This document shows positions 7,976-15,446 of a stretch of DNA of 54,891 bases, one piece after another (positions within the stretch are counted from its first letter, which is position 1; every line of letters starts with the position of its first letter). The stretch is from an uncultured Lachnospiraceae bacterium. Lineage in GTDB: Bacteria; Bacillota; Clostridia; Lachnospirales; Lachnospiraceae. Under the pieces are notes generated by a model, which saw nothing but the letters and a program-made list of their open reading frames with translations, was not told the DNA's origin and made no database searches. The stretch spans positions 1 to 54,891 of the forward strand of contig CAJUJM010000104.1 in the NCBI GenBank assembly GCA_910586755.1. Reading direction: 5' to 3'. Made by a program: the position numbers and the translations under genes.

Positions 7976-9560
7976 TGAGACACTGGTGCGAATAGGAATT
8001 AAGTCTCTTATTGTGTGGGAGGACTATGGATATACCGTTGTGGCAGATGCTCAAAACGGAGAAGAAGCCTGGGAGAAAATCAGGGAATGCCGTCCGAATA
8101 TTGTGTTGACGGACCTGAAAATGAGCCCGGGAGACGGTTTTGAGCTGATGGAAAAATGCCGGACAGCGTATCCGGATATTCGGTTTATTGTGTTAAGTAA
8201 TTACAATGATTTTGAAAATGTCCGCCAGGCTATGAAACAGGGGGCCTCTGACTATATTTTTAAGCTGACGGTCAAGGCGGATGAGCTTTTGAAGATTCTG
8301 GAGGAGGTGTCCGGCAAACTGCCGGACAGAGAAGAAAAAAACAGTTCTGAGCAACATTCCTCTGAAAACCGGACAGCAATAAAAAACAGCTTAATCAGAC
8401 AAGCCCTGAGCGGGGAACCGGTGCTGCTATCCAATATTCAGGAACGGCTCAACAGACTTTCCCTGGAAACGGATTTTTCAAAAACTTATTTTGTCATTTC
8501 GGTCCGGATTGATAATTACCGGGTCATACGGAGGCGGGGAGATTTTCTGGAAACGGATCTGTTGGTTTTTGCCATGATAAACATGATGGAGGAAATCTTT
8601 AAGCAGGATTTGAAAGCAGAAGTTTTTCACGAGTCAGACAGCCGCTTTCTGATTCTGGCAACCGATCAGACTGGGGCAAGAGATGCGGTAGAAAAAGCAT
8701 TTTCTATTTTGATTCAGTCTGTTAAGCAGTACTATGGGCTGGAGATCAGCGGGGCGGTCAGCAGGACCGGGCGGGGATTCGGCTGGCTGAAAACGGGGTG
8801 GGATCAGAACAACTTGACACTGGAACAGCGCTTTTACAGTGAATCCGGAAAAATAAGCTGGTACCGGGAAAAAGAGTGGAAGAAAATGCATCTGCCGGAT
8901 CAGTTGAGAACAGTGGTATTTGGAAATCTGCTGGAGCGCATGGAATTTCTGCAGATAGAATCTTATCTGAAAGAACTGCTGGATCATATGGAACGAATGG
9001 AATATGCGCCTGGGGAGGTACGGAAGAAATTTAGCCGGCTTCATAGTTTGATGGTTATTTATCTGGAACGCCATGAGATCCGCAGTGCAGAAATCTGCGA
9101 CAGCAGAGGTGTAGAGCTGGATACAACCGTGGAAGAATATGACTTTTTTGAAGACCTGAAAAGGTCGGAGCTGGAGATGATTCGTGCGTATGCACAAGTG
9201 TTCCAAAGTAAGGAACCAGAATCAGGAAAGTACGGGCAGCAGCTGAAACAGGTAAAAGCGTATGCGGAAATGAATCTGGAAAAAGAATTGACTGTCGCAC
9301 AGGCGGCATCTATGCTGAATATGAGTGAGAGCCATTTCTCACACATTTTTAAAAGTGAGGAAGGGGTCAGCTATATGGAATATATAAATGCCTGCCGGAT
9401 GCAGAAAGCCACTGTTTTGCTGGAAAATACAGACTTGATGATTAGCGAGATTGCAGAAAAGGTCGGAATCGAAAATCCAAATTACTTCAGCGCTCAGTAC
9501 AAAAAGCGGACAGGAAAATCCCCCAGCGAATTCCGAAGAATGTTGGAAAACAGAAAATAG
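7950..9560 (+). CDS. Response regulator with AraC-type DNA-binding domain, YesN type
   Basis: A 536-residue cytoplasmic regulator. The receiver domain starts MKKIMIVDDETLVRIGIK with the acidic pair at residues 9-10 and the phosphorylated Asp55 in VLTDLKMSPG. A long linker follows, and the C-terminal ~100 residues carry two AraC helix-turn-helix units (LTVAQAASMLNMSESHFSHI and ISEIAEKVGIENPNYFS). The start at 7950 lies inside the kinase gene and has GAGGGGGAAG upstream; an in-frame start at 7908 would add residues before the conserved first strand. It probably activates the adjacent transporter genes. Candidate binding sites are the 21-bp-period repeats at 4368 and 9561. Confidence 0.93.
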   Translation: MKKIMIVDDETLVRIGIKSLIVWEDYGYTVVADAQNGEEAWEKIRECRPNIVLTDLKMSPGDGFELMEKCRTAYPDIRFIVLSNYNDFENVRQAMKQGASDYIFKLTVKADELLKILEEVSGKLPDREEKNSSEQHSSENRTAIKNSLIRQALSGEPVLLSNIQERLNRLSLETDFSKTYFVISVRIDNYRVIRRRGDFLETDLLVFAMINMMEEIFKQDLKAEVFHESDSRFLILATDQTGARDAVEKAFSILIQSVKQYYGLEISGAVSRTGRGFGWLKTGWDQNNLTLEQRFYSESGKISWYREKEWKKMHLPDQLRTVVFGNLLERMEFLQIESYLKELLDHMERMEYAPGEVRKKFSRLHSLMVIYLERHEIRSAEICDSRGVELDTTVEEYDFFEDLKRSELEMIRAYAQVFQSKEPESGKYGQQLKQVKAYAEMNLEKELTVAQAASMLNMSESHFSHIFKSEEGVSYMEYINACRMQKATVLLENTDLMISEIAEKVGIENPNYFSAQYKKRTGKSPSEFRRMLENRK

Positions 9561-9594
9561 CAGGATTTGAAAGGTGAATCGCAGAATTGGAAAG
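9561..9594 (+). promoter_or_regulatory. Direct-repeat pair before the binding-protein gene
   Basis: CAGGATTTGAAAG (9561-9573) and CAGAATTGGAAAG (9582-9594) are 21 bp apart and start directly after the regulator's stop codon. They differ at one position each from the repeats at 4368 and 4389. Position and spacing fit an operator of the YesN-type regulator controlling the transporter genes. The promoter itself is not clear; the region between here and the hairpin at 9637 is AT-rich. Confidence 0.55.
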
Positions 9595-9636
9595 GCGGCG
9601 ATTAAGCCTTAAATCGAAAATAGCAGTAAATTGAAG

Positions 9637-9677
9637 AAAGACAGCAGGCAGAAGCATGGCTTCCGGCTGCTGTCTTT
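9637..9677 (+). terminator. Strong stem-loop between regulator and binding-protein genes
   Basis: A 19-base arm beginning AAAGACAGCAG pairs with the arm ending CTGCTGTCTTT around an ATG loop, with two mismatches. It is followed by TTTGCTATAG. It can end read-through from the two-component operon or act as an attenuator if transcription starts between the repeats and the hairpin. The sequence alone does not decide. Confidence 0.6.
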
Positions 9678-9732
9678 GCTATAGTAAATACAGAAAGAAA
9701 AAGAGTTTATGAAAAAACAGGAGGAGATGTTT

Positions 9733-11124
9733 ATGAGACGTATAAGAAAAGTAACTACGGCTGTGATAGTCTCTGCAATGGTCATGTCGGCTTTGGCCGG
9801 ATGTTCCGGCGCTTCTAAGGAGACCTCTGCACCAGCTGCCGCAGAGACGGCTGCCGAAAAGACAGAGGGCGGATCCGGGGAAACTCCCAAAGAGACTGTG
9901 ACACTGAGAATGTGGGGAGGCGTGCCGGCAGAGGCAGGCCCTCAGAAAGCCTGCGACAACTTTAATGAGTTATATAAAGACAAGGGGATTCAGGTTGAGT
10001 ATGAGCGCTTCGTAAACGATGACACCGGAAACTTAAAACTGGAGACAAACCTGCTGTCGGGAACAGGGGTGGATCTTTACATGACCTATACTCCGGATGT
10101 GCTGGGAAAGCGGGCCGGCGGCAACATGGCTCTGGATCTGTCAGAACTGATGGAGCGGGACGGCTTTGAGCTGACGGAATACTTTGGTTCTATGGCCGAA
10201 GCATATTATGTGGACGGAAAACCGTATTCCATTCCTACAAAGCTGGATAAATACGGGATTGTTATCAATAAGGATATGTTTGATGCAGCCGGAATTGAAG
10301 TTCCCACCGAGTGGACCTATGATGAGTTCCGTGAGATCGCCAAGAAGCTGACTCACGGCGAGGGACAGGACAAGGTCTACGGAATGTTCTGGAATTCCCA
10401 GCAGGATCTGACCTACTTATTCCAGTATCTGGTAGCTCAGACAAACGGTGGCGACCCTATGTATTTGAGTGAGACAGAGAGCAGTTTCCAGGATCCGGTT
10501 GTAATAAAGACGGTAGAACTGCTGAACAACATGATGAATGTAGACAAGACTTCCCCGACCCATACGGATTCCATGACCCAGAAGCTATCCCAGGAGGGGA
10601 TGTTCTTAACCGGCAAGTCAGCAATGACGGTAGGCCCGTGGATCGTAAGAAGTATAAAAGACACTGCCACTTATCCTCACGATTTCACAACTGCATTCGC
10701 GCCCTATCCGGTAGTAGAAGAGGGCCAGAGAAATTACACCCAGGGCGGTTACGGCGATCACCTGTGCATTAACCCGAAATCGGAACATGTTGAGGAAGCA
10801 TGGGAGTTTGCAAAGTGGTATGCAACAGAAGGCATGCTCCCGGTAGTAGAGGGCGGACGTGTCCCGGCATCCAATACCTATGACGCAGAAGAAGTTACCA
10901 AAGCATTCTTAAGCGGAGGGGAAGACCACATCGATCAGGAGAGTACTATGAACGTGTTGATTGCCCCGGCAGAAAACTATGCGGTGCCGTCCATTAGCAA
11001 CCACACTGCTGAAGTTAAGAAAATTGCCGTAGAAGAACTGGAAAAGATCTTTATCGGCCAGCAGACAGTAGAAGAGGGAATGGCAGCGGCCAAACAGAGA
11101 GCAGATGAAATTCTGAAACAGTAA
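9733..11124 (+). CDS. Extracellular solute-binding lipoprotein of a sugar-type ABC transporter (family 1)
   Basis: A 463-residue binding protein. The signal peptide MRRIRKVTTAVIVSAM ends in the lipobox ALAGC, with Cys24 as the lipidated residue. A low-complexity Ala/Glu/Thr tether follows, then the fold of bacterial family 1 binding proteins (TLRMWGGVPAEAGPQ, KPYSIPTKLDKYGIVINKD, AMTVGPWIVRS). The ATG at 9733 is chosen because AGGAGGAG lies 6-13 bases upstream; the ATGs at 9709 and 9727 have no room for a ribosome site. It delivers ligand to the permease pair downstream. Ligand identity is not visible; oligosaccharides and glycosides are typical. Confidence 0.92.
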   Translation: MRRIRKVTTAVIVSAMVMSALAGCSGASKETSAPAAAETAAEKTEGGSGETPKETVTLRMWGGVPAEAGPQKACDNFNELYKDKGIQVEYERFVNDDTGNLKLETNLLSGTGVDLYMTYTPDVLGKRAGGNMALDLSELMERDGFELTEYFGSMAEAYYVDGKPYSIPTKLDKYGIVINKDMFDAAGIEVPTEWTYDEFREIAKKLTHGEGQDKVYGMFWNSQQDLTYLFQYLVAQTNGGDPMYLSETESSFQDPVVIKTVELLNNMMNVDKTSPTHTDSMTQKLSQEGMFLTGKSAMTVGPWIVRSIKDTATYPHDFTTAFAPYPVVEEGQRNYTQGGYGDHLCINPKSEHVEEAWEFAKWYATEGMLPVVEGGRVPASNTYDAEEVTKAFLSGGEDHIDQESTMNVLIAPAENYAVPSISNHTAEVKKIAVEELEKIFIGQQTVEEGMAAAKQRADEILKQ

Positions 11125-11137
11125 TATAAAAAGACAA

Positions 11138-11178
11138 ATGGGCAGACAGATAAGACCGGTCAGGCGCTGTCTGCCCAT
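11138..11178 (+). promoter_or_regulatory. Intercistronic stem-loop after the binding-protein gene
   Basis: ATGGGCAGACAG pairs perfectly with CTGTCTGCCCAT around a 17-base loop. There is no long T run. Stem-loops in this position in ABC operons protect the binding-protein mRNA 3' end and lower expression of the permeases, giving an excess of binding protein. That role is inferred from position. Confidence 0.65.
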
Positions 11179-11207
11179 AATAAAAAGAGAAAGGAGGCGT
11201 ATAGAAA

Positions 11208-12101
11208 ATGAAGTGGAAAATGTCAAAGCAGTTGAAAACAGATCTGGTAGGATATTCCTTTATCCTTCCCAACATTTTAGGCGTTTTGCTGTTTACGCTG
11301 TTTCCCATGATCTTCTCTCTGATAATCAGTTTCACGGACTGGGATTATACCCAGGGATTTGGAAACTGGAATTTTGTTGGACTACAAAATTTCATTGAGA
11401 TGTGGAGCGATGAATGGTTTACCAGTTCTCTGATTAATACGCTTATTTTTGCAGTTACAGTCGTGCCGCTTACCGTATTTTTGGCATTGGTGTTGGCCGT
11501 GATCATTGATAAATACTGTTTTGCAAAGCTGCCTATGCGTCTGGCATTTTTTATGCCGTATATTTCCAACGTAGTTGCGGTGGCCATCGTTTGGGTAATG
11601 ATGTACTCCCCATGGGGACCCTTTACCCAGCTGGTACGGACCCTGGGGGTGGAAAATCCGCCTCAGTGGCTGGGGGATCCGAAATGGGCGCTGGCGGCGA
11701 TTGTTCTTATGACTATCTGGTCCGGCGTAGGCTACGCAAACATGATCTACACTTCAGCAATCCAGGGGCTTCCCAAAGATGTGTATGAGGCGGCCGATAT
11801 TGACGGAGCCAGTGAAATTGCAAAGTTCTTTAAGCTGACTGTTCCATTTCTGTCACCGACTACATTTTTTTTGATTATTACCACCTTTGTCACATCATTT
11901 CAGGTGTTTGCACCGATTCAGATTATGACAAGAGGGGGCCCGGGAACCTCTACCAACGTGCTGGTGTACTACATCTACACGTCGGCGTTTACCTTCTATA
12001 AAATGGGTTATGCATCTGCCATGGCCTGGATTTTATTTGTCATCCTGTTTGTCATCACCATTATCCAGTGGAGAGGACAGAAAAAATGGGTGAGCTATTA
12101 G
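11208..12101 (+). CDS. Sugar-type ABC transporter permease 1 (UgpA/LplB-like)
   Basis: A 297-residue membrane subunit with six predicted spans, from LVGYSFILPNILGVLLFTLF to a last span near residue 275. The EAA loop that contacts the ATPase is EAADIDGASEIAKFFKLTVP. FTDWDYTQG and the GGPGTSTNV loop are typical of MalF/UgpA-type permeases. The gene has AAAGGAGG upstream and is followed after 16 bases by the second permease. No ATPase gene is present; as in many Firmicutes a shared MsmX-type ATPase elsewhere probably energises it. Confidence 0.92.
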   Translation: MKWKMSKQLKTDLVGYSFILPNILGVLLFTLFPMIFSLIISFTDWDYTQGFGNWNFVGLQNFIEMWSDEWFTSSLINTLIFAVTVVPLTVFLALVLAVIIDKYCFAKLPMRLAFFMPYISNVVAVAIVWVMMYSPWGPFTQLVRTLGVENPPQWLGDPKWALAAIVLMTIWSGVGYANMIYTSAIQGLPKDVYEAADIDGASEIAKFFKLTVPFLSPTTFFLIITTFVTSFQVFAPIQIMTRGGPGTSTNVLVYYIYTSAFTFYKMGYASAMAWILFVILFVITIIQWRGQKKWVSY

Positions 12102-12117
12102 GAGCGGGGGTGGAAAC

Positions 12118-12993
12118 ATGAAAATTTTGAGAAATTGCAGAAAAGAAGTAATAAAAAAGCTGATTCCCCGGATCCTGTTTACAATTATCATCGGAGGAGT
12201 AGCGATTTCCATGGTGACGCCGTTTATCTGGATGCTGTCGGCCTCCATGAAGCTGCCGCTGGATGTTATGAAGCTTCCTATTGACTGGATCCCGGATTAT
12301 TTTTACCCGGATAACTACAAGAAGGTCTGGAACATAGGCGATATTGCTGCCAGAGATTATCATTTTGCACTGGCTTACCTGAACTCTATAAAAATTGCGG
12401 TGATTAATCTGGTTGGTTCAGTGCTTACCAGTACTATGGCTGGCTATGCATTTGCAAAGATTAAGTTCAGAGGAAGCAATGTGCTGTTTTTGTTCTACCT
12501 GGCCACCATGATGATTCCCAGCCAGATTACCCTGATTCCCAAGTTTGTTATGTTTAACAATATGGGACTGACAGGCACCCATCTGACCTTGATCCTTCCA
12601 GGCCTTATTACCATTACCGGGACATTCCTGATGCGCCAGTATTTTATGCAGATACCAGACGAACTGAGAGAGTCGGCCAGAGTAGACGGAGCCAACGAAT
12701 ATGTGATCTGGGCGCGGATTATGGTACCTATTGCAAAGCCCAGCATGGCGTCTCTGGCTATGGTAGTATTTTTGTGGAACTGGAACAGTTATCTGGAACC
12801 GCTGGTATTCTTAAGCGACTGGAGACTGTATACGATTCCTATTGCGCTGACCAACTTTATTGAGGAAAGCGTAACCGAATATAACCTGGTTATGGCAGCA
12901 GCGGCATCGGCGCTGATCCCGGCATTTCTGGTATTTTTGTTCGGTCAGAAATTCCTGGTAAAAGGCTTAGTAAACGGAGCAGTGAAAGGATAA
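12118..12993 (+). CDS. Sugar-type ABC transporter permease 2 (UgpE/LplC-like)
   Basis: A 291-residue membrane subunit with six predicted spans. The N-terminal span (IPRILFTIIIGGVAISMVTP) is followed by the periplasm-side loop with WIPDYFYPDNYKKVW, and the EAA-type motif is ESARVDGANEYVIWARIMVP. The C-terminus FGQKFLVKGLVNGAVKG is the usual ending of this family. It forms a heterodimer with the preceding permease. Only 18 bases separate it from the second FAD oxidoreductase, so enzyme and transporter are made together. Confidence 0.92.
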   Translation: MKILRNCRKEVIKKLIPRILFTIIIGGVAISMVTPFIWMLSASMKLPLDVMKLPIDWIPDYFYPDNYKKVWNIGDIAARDYHFALAYLNSIKIAVINLVGSVLTSTMAGYAFAKIKFRGSNVLFLFYLATMMIPSQITLIPKFVMFNNMGLTGTHLTLILPGLITITGTFLMRQYFMQIPDELRESARVDGANEYVIWARIMVPIAKPSMASLAMVVFLWNWNSYLEPLVFLSDWRLYTIPIALTNFIEESVTEYNLVMAAAASALIPAFLVFLFGQKFLVKGLVNGAVKG

Positions 12994-13011
12994 TAAAAGG
13001 AAGGGATAAAT

Positions 13012-14805
13012 ATGACAGGGAAAACGTCTTTACTGATAGGAATGGGCGATTTTGATTCTTACGGCGGATGGAGTTTAGATACCCAGTTTATCCGTCAGAT
13101 GGGAGTCCCGTATCTTCTGGCCCACGGCATTGGAACACCGGTTTCCGATGCCGTGACGCAGGTAAAGTTTCCGGAGACCGGCCTTTACTATGTTAGTGTG
13201 TATACATATGACTGGACCGGACCGTGGAAGCCGGATCTGCCTGAGGATCAGAAACCGGGACGATTTCAGATAAAAGTGGGAGAGGAAACTCTGGAGACAG
13301 TATTTGGCACAGAAGGAATTCAGTGGGGATGGCAGGATGGAGGCACCGTTTTGGTTGAACAGAAAGAGACAACGGTTGCCCTCCACGATCTCACCGGATT
13401 TGAAGGAAGGTGCGGGCTGATCTATTTTTCCAGGGAAAAAGAGGGGCAGCTCCCCATTGGCGCTGAGAATGTACGTAGCTTTTATCGGGAAATGTCGGGA
13501 AAAGAAGATGGAGAGCAGAAGAGGCCGTATGAATTTGTAGTGTGCGGCGGCGGAATTGCAGGAATGTGCGCCGCTCTTTCGGCCGCCCGCCGCGGCGTAA
13601 GGACAGCCCTGGTGCAGGATCGCCCTGTTCTTGGAGGAAATAACAGCTCTGAGGTGCGGGTATGGCTGGGCGGAGAAACAAATTTTGAACCCTATCCTGG
13701 AATCGGAAACATTGTAAACGAGCTGGAACAGGAGCGGGTAGGCCATTATGGAAATACCAATGTGGGCGAGATTTACGAGGATGGCAGAAAAGAACAGCTT
13801 TTAAGAGACGAAGAAAATATAACCCTTTACATGAACCATGTGATGACAGATGTGATTATGAAAGAGGGGCAGATTGAACAGATTGAACTGTATGATGTAA
13901 AGCGGAATCAATACCGCAGGATTTCAGGAGTTCTGTTTGTGGATGCAACAGGAGACGGAACTCTGGGGTATTTAAGCGGGGCGGATTACGAGGTTACAAC
14001 CAACGGCCACCAGGGAATGACCAACATGTGGTATGTGGAAGATACCGGGGCTTACACAAAGTTTCCAGAGTGCCCGTGGGCCATTGACTTAAAGGGCGTG
14101 GATATTCCGGGGCGTACCGGCGTGAAGGATGTTTATGGAAATGAAAGGGAAAAATCTCTGGGCTGTTGGTTTTGGGAAAGTGGAAATGAGTTGGATCCGA
14201 TAGAAAAAGCGGAATATGCCAGAGACACAAATTTACGGGCTATGTATGGAGCTTGGGATGCGCTGAAGCATGAAGACGGAAGTTACCCCAACCACAGAAT
14301 CGGATTTGCCGCTTACATCGGGGGAAAACGGGAGTCCAGAAGACTTTTTGGAGATGTGGTGCTGACAAAATGCGAGGTTTCCAAAGGTTTGGCCTATGAG
14401 GACGGGTGTGTTCCGTCAACCTGGAATTTTGACGTCCATTATCCGGACCGGCGTTTCTATGAAGCATTCCGGGAAGGGGATGGATTTTTGACCAAGGACT
14501 ATCATGAACCGTTTGACCGTCCCTACTGGATTCCGTACCGGTGTCTGTATTCCAGGAACGTTCCAAACTTATTTATGGCTGGCCGGGACATCAGCGTGTC
14601 CCATGACGCCCTGGGCACTGCCCGGGTGATGCGGACCGGCGGAATGATGGGAGAAGTCGTTGGCATTGCAGCTGAAATCTGTAGAAAGCACCGGATTTTA
14701 CCAAGACAGGTGTATACGGAGCATTTGCAGGAGTTTCTTCAGGAATTAAAGCGTATAAAAAAGGATATGAAAAAGTCGCTGTGCTCCAATACCCACCCGG
14801 ATTGA
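13012..14805 (+). CDS. FAD-dependent oxidoreductase with N-terminal beta-rich domain
   Basis: A 597-residue protein. Residues ~1-160 form a beta-rich, jelly-roll-like region with TVALHDLTGFEGRCGLIYF. Residues ~165-560 are a flavoprotein core of the FAD_oxidored type: Rossmann motif VVCGGGIAGMCAALSAARRG, acidic end ALVQDRPVLGGNNSSEVR, LFVDATGDGTLGYLSGADY, and the C-terminal FAD motif NLFMAGRDISVSHDALGTAR. It is far longer than the other FAD enzyme here (438 residues) and has a different N-terminus. It is encoded directly after the permeases and before a terminator. In Bacteroidetes and Planctomycetes similar proteins accompany glycan genes. I infer that it oxidises the imported compound; the reaction is unknown. 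Confidence 0.85.
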   Translation: MTGKTSLLIGMGDFDSYGGWSLDTQFIRQMGVPYLLAHGIGTPVSDAVTQVKFPETGLYYVSVYTYDWTGPWKPDLPEDQKPGRFQIKVGEETLETVFGTEGIQWGWQDGGTVLVEQKETTVALHDLTGFEGRCGLIYFSREKEGQLPIGAENVRSFYREMSGKEDGEQKRPYEFVVCGGGIAGMCAALSAARRGVRTALVQDRPVLGGNNSSEVRVWLGGETNFEPYPGIGNIVNELEQERVGHYGNTNVGEIYEDGRKEQLLRDEENITLYMNHVMTDVIMKEGQIEQIELYDVKRNQYRRISGVLFVDATGDGTLGYLSGADYEVTTNGHQGMTNMWYVEDTGAYTKFPECPWAIDLKGVDIPGRTGVKDVYGNEREKSLGCWFWESGNELDPIEKAEYARDTNLRAMYGAWDALKHEDGSYPNHRIGFAAYIGGKRESRRLFGDVVLTKCEVSKGLAYEDGCVPSTWNFDVHYPDRRFYEAFREGDGFLTKDYHEPFDRPYWIPYRCLYSRNVPNLFMAGRDISVSHDALGTARVMRTGGMMGEVVGIAAEICRKHRILPRQVYTEHLQEFLQELKRIKKDMKKSLCSNTHPD

Positions 14806-14895
14806 TGGGAAAACTTGGGCGGTGTCATTTCTATATTTTGCAGGAAAAGAGTATATGTGTTTGGATTTCCCGTCTTTGACAGTTTATAAAGCAGA

Positions 14896-14939
14896 AAAAC
14901 GCTGTACAGTCTTATTTTAAAGGTTGTATAGCGTTTTTT
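14896..14939 (+). terminator. Rho-independent terminator of the transporter operon
   Basis: AAACGCTGTAC pairs with GTATAGCGTTT (one G-U pair) around an AT-rich loop and runs into six T. It lies about 90 bases after the second FAD oxidoreductase. Confidence 0.8.
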
Positions 14940-15050
14940 CCTTCGTTTTACTCTTTGGTAATTTATTGCCTTCCCTTATTCTTTTTCTGAATTTCAAAAG
15001 CCGGTACACCAATAGGGCCAAAAAACAGATCAGAAAGTAGGCTGTATATC

Positions 15051-15209
15051 AGTGAAAAATCAGGTCGTGGTGTGCCTAAGATTATTGAAACTTACGGGAA
15101 GGGAGCGTTTACTTTTAGAGAAAATTCTATCGTTGTAACAATTCCACTTGAGAAGATAAAAAAGGTTGGGAAAAAGTTGGGGATAAGATTGGGAATAAAA
15201 AAGGATTAA
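15051..15209 (+). pseudogene. 3' remnant of an AlbA_2/Schlafen-like ATP-binding protein
   Basis: In frame from about 15051 one reads SEKSGRGVPKIIETYGKGAF followed by TFRENSIVVTIPL, then a Lys/Gly-rich tail ending at TAA 15207-15209. This matches the C-terminal helix and strand of proteins like the intact gene at 15447 (HTGHGIPTIVKKYGEEVF there). No start codon or earlier domains are present. It is a leftover of a second family member at the same site. Confidence 0.75.
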
Positions 15210-15397
15210 ACTCAAGAAGACAGAGAATCATAACAGAAATGGGTTCTTTTCGCCCGTTGGATTTTGGGAAAGGGTTTTGTGTGACAACGATACAGGAGCA
15301 GGCAGAACGATGGGAAAGGCGGATTTTTGAAAAAGGAAGATGTTATTTTGATAGAATTGTGCAAATAGAAAATGTCGGTTTGATTGTCGGTATATAA
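15210..15397 (+). other. Gap with a possible 52-residue frame, probably relic sequence
   Basis: A frame from ATG 15239 to TAA 15395-15397 encodes MGSFRPLDFGKGF and ends with QIENVGLIVGI. The ending resembles the NVGL repeats of the intact gene at 15447, so its last codons may be the tail of another relic. I see no ribosome site and do not call it a gene. The 3' end of this stretch abuts the promoter of the next gene. Confidence 0.3.
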
Positions 15398-15426
15398 TTG
15401 ACATTTGTCGGTATACTGTGTATGAT
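15398..15426 (+). promoter_or_regulatory. Sigma-A promoter of the AlbA_2 gene
   Basis: TTGACA (15398-15403) and TATGAT (15421-15426) are separated by 17 bases. The gene starts 20 bases after the -10 box with GAGGTGAT as ribosome site. TGTCGGT occurs at 15373, 15385 and 15406, the last inside the spacer. Confidence 0.8.
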
Positions 15427-15446
15427 ACAAATTGAGGTGATATGAA

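Noticed and set aside
15239..15397. 52-codon frame before the AlbA_2 gene
   Set aside because: No ribosome site and only the tail resembles known sequence, so it is treated as relic DNA.
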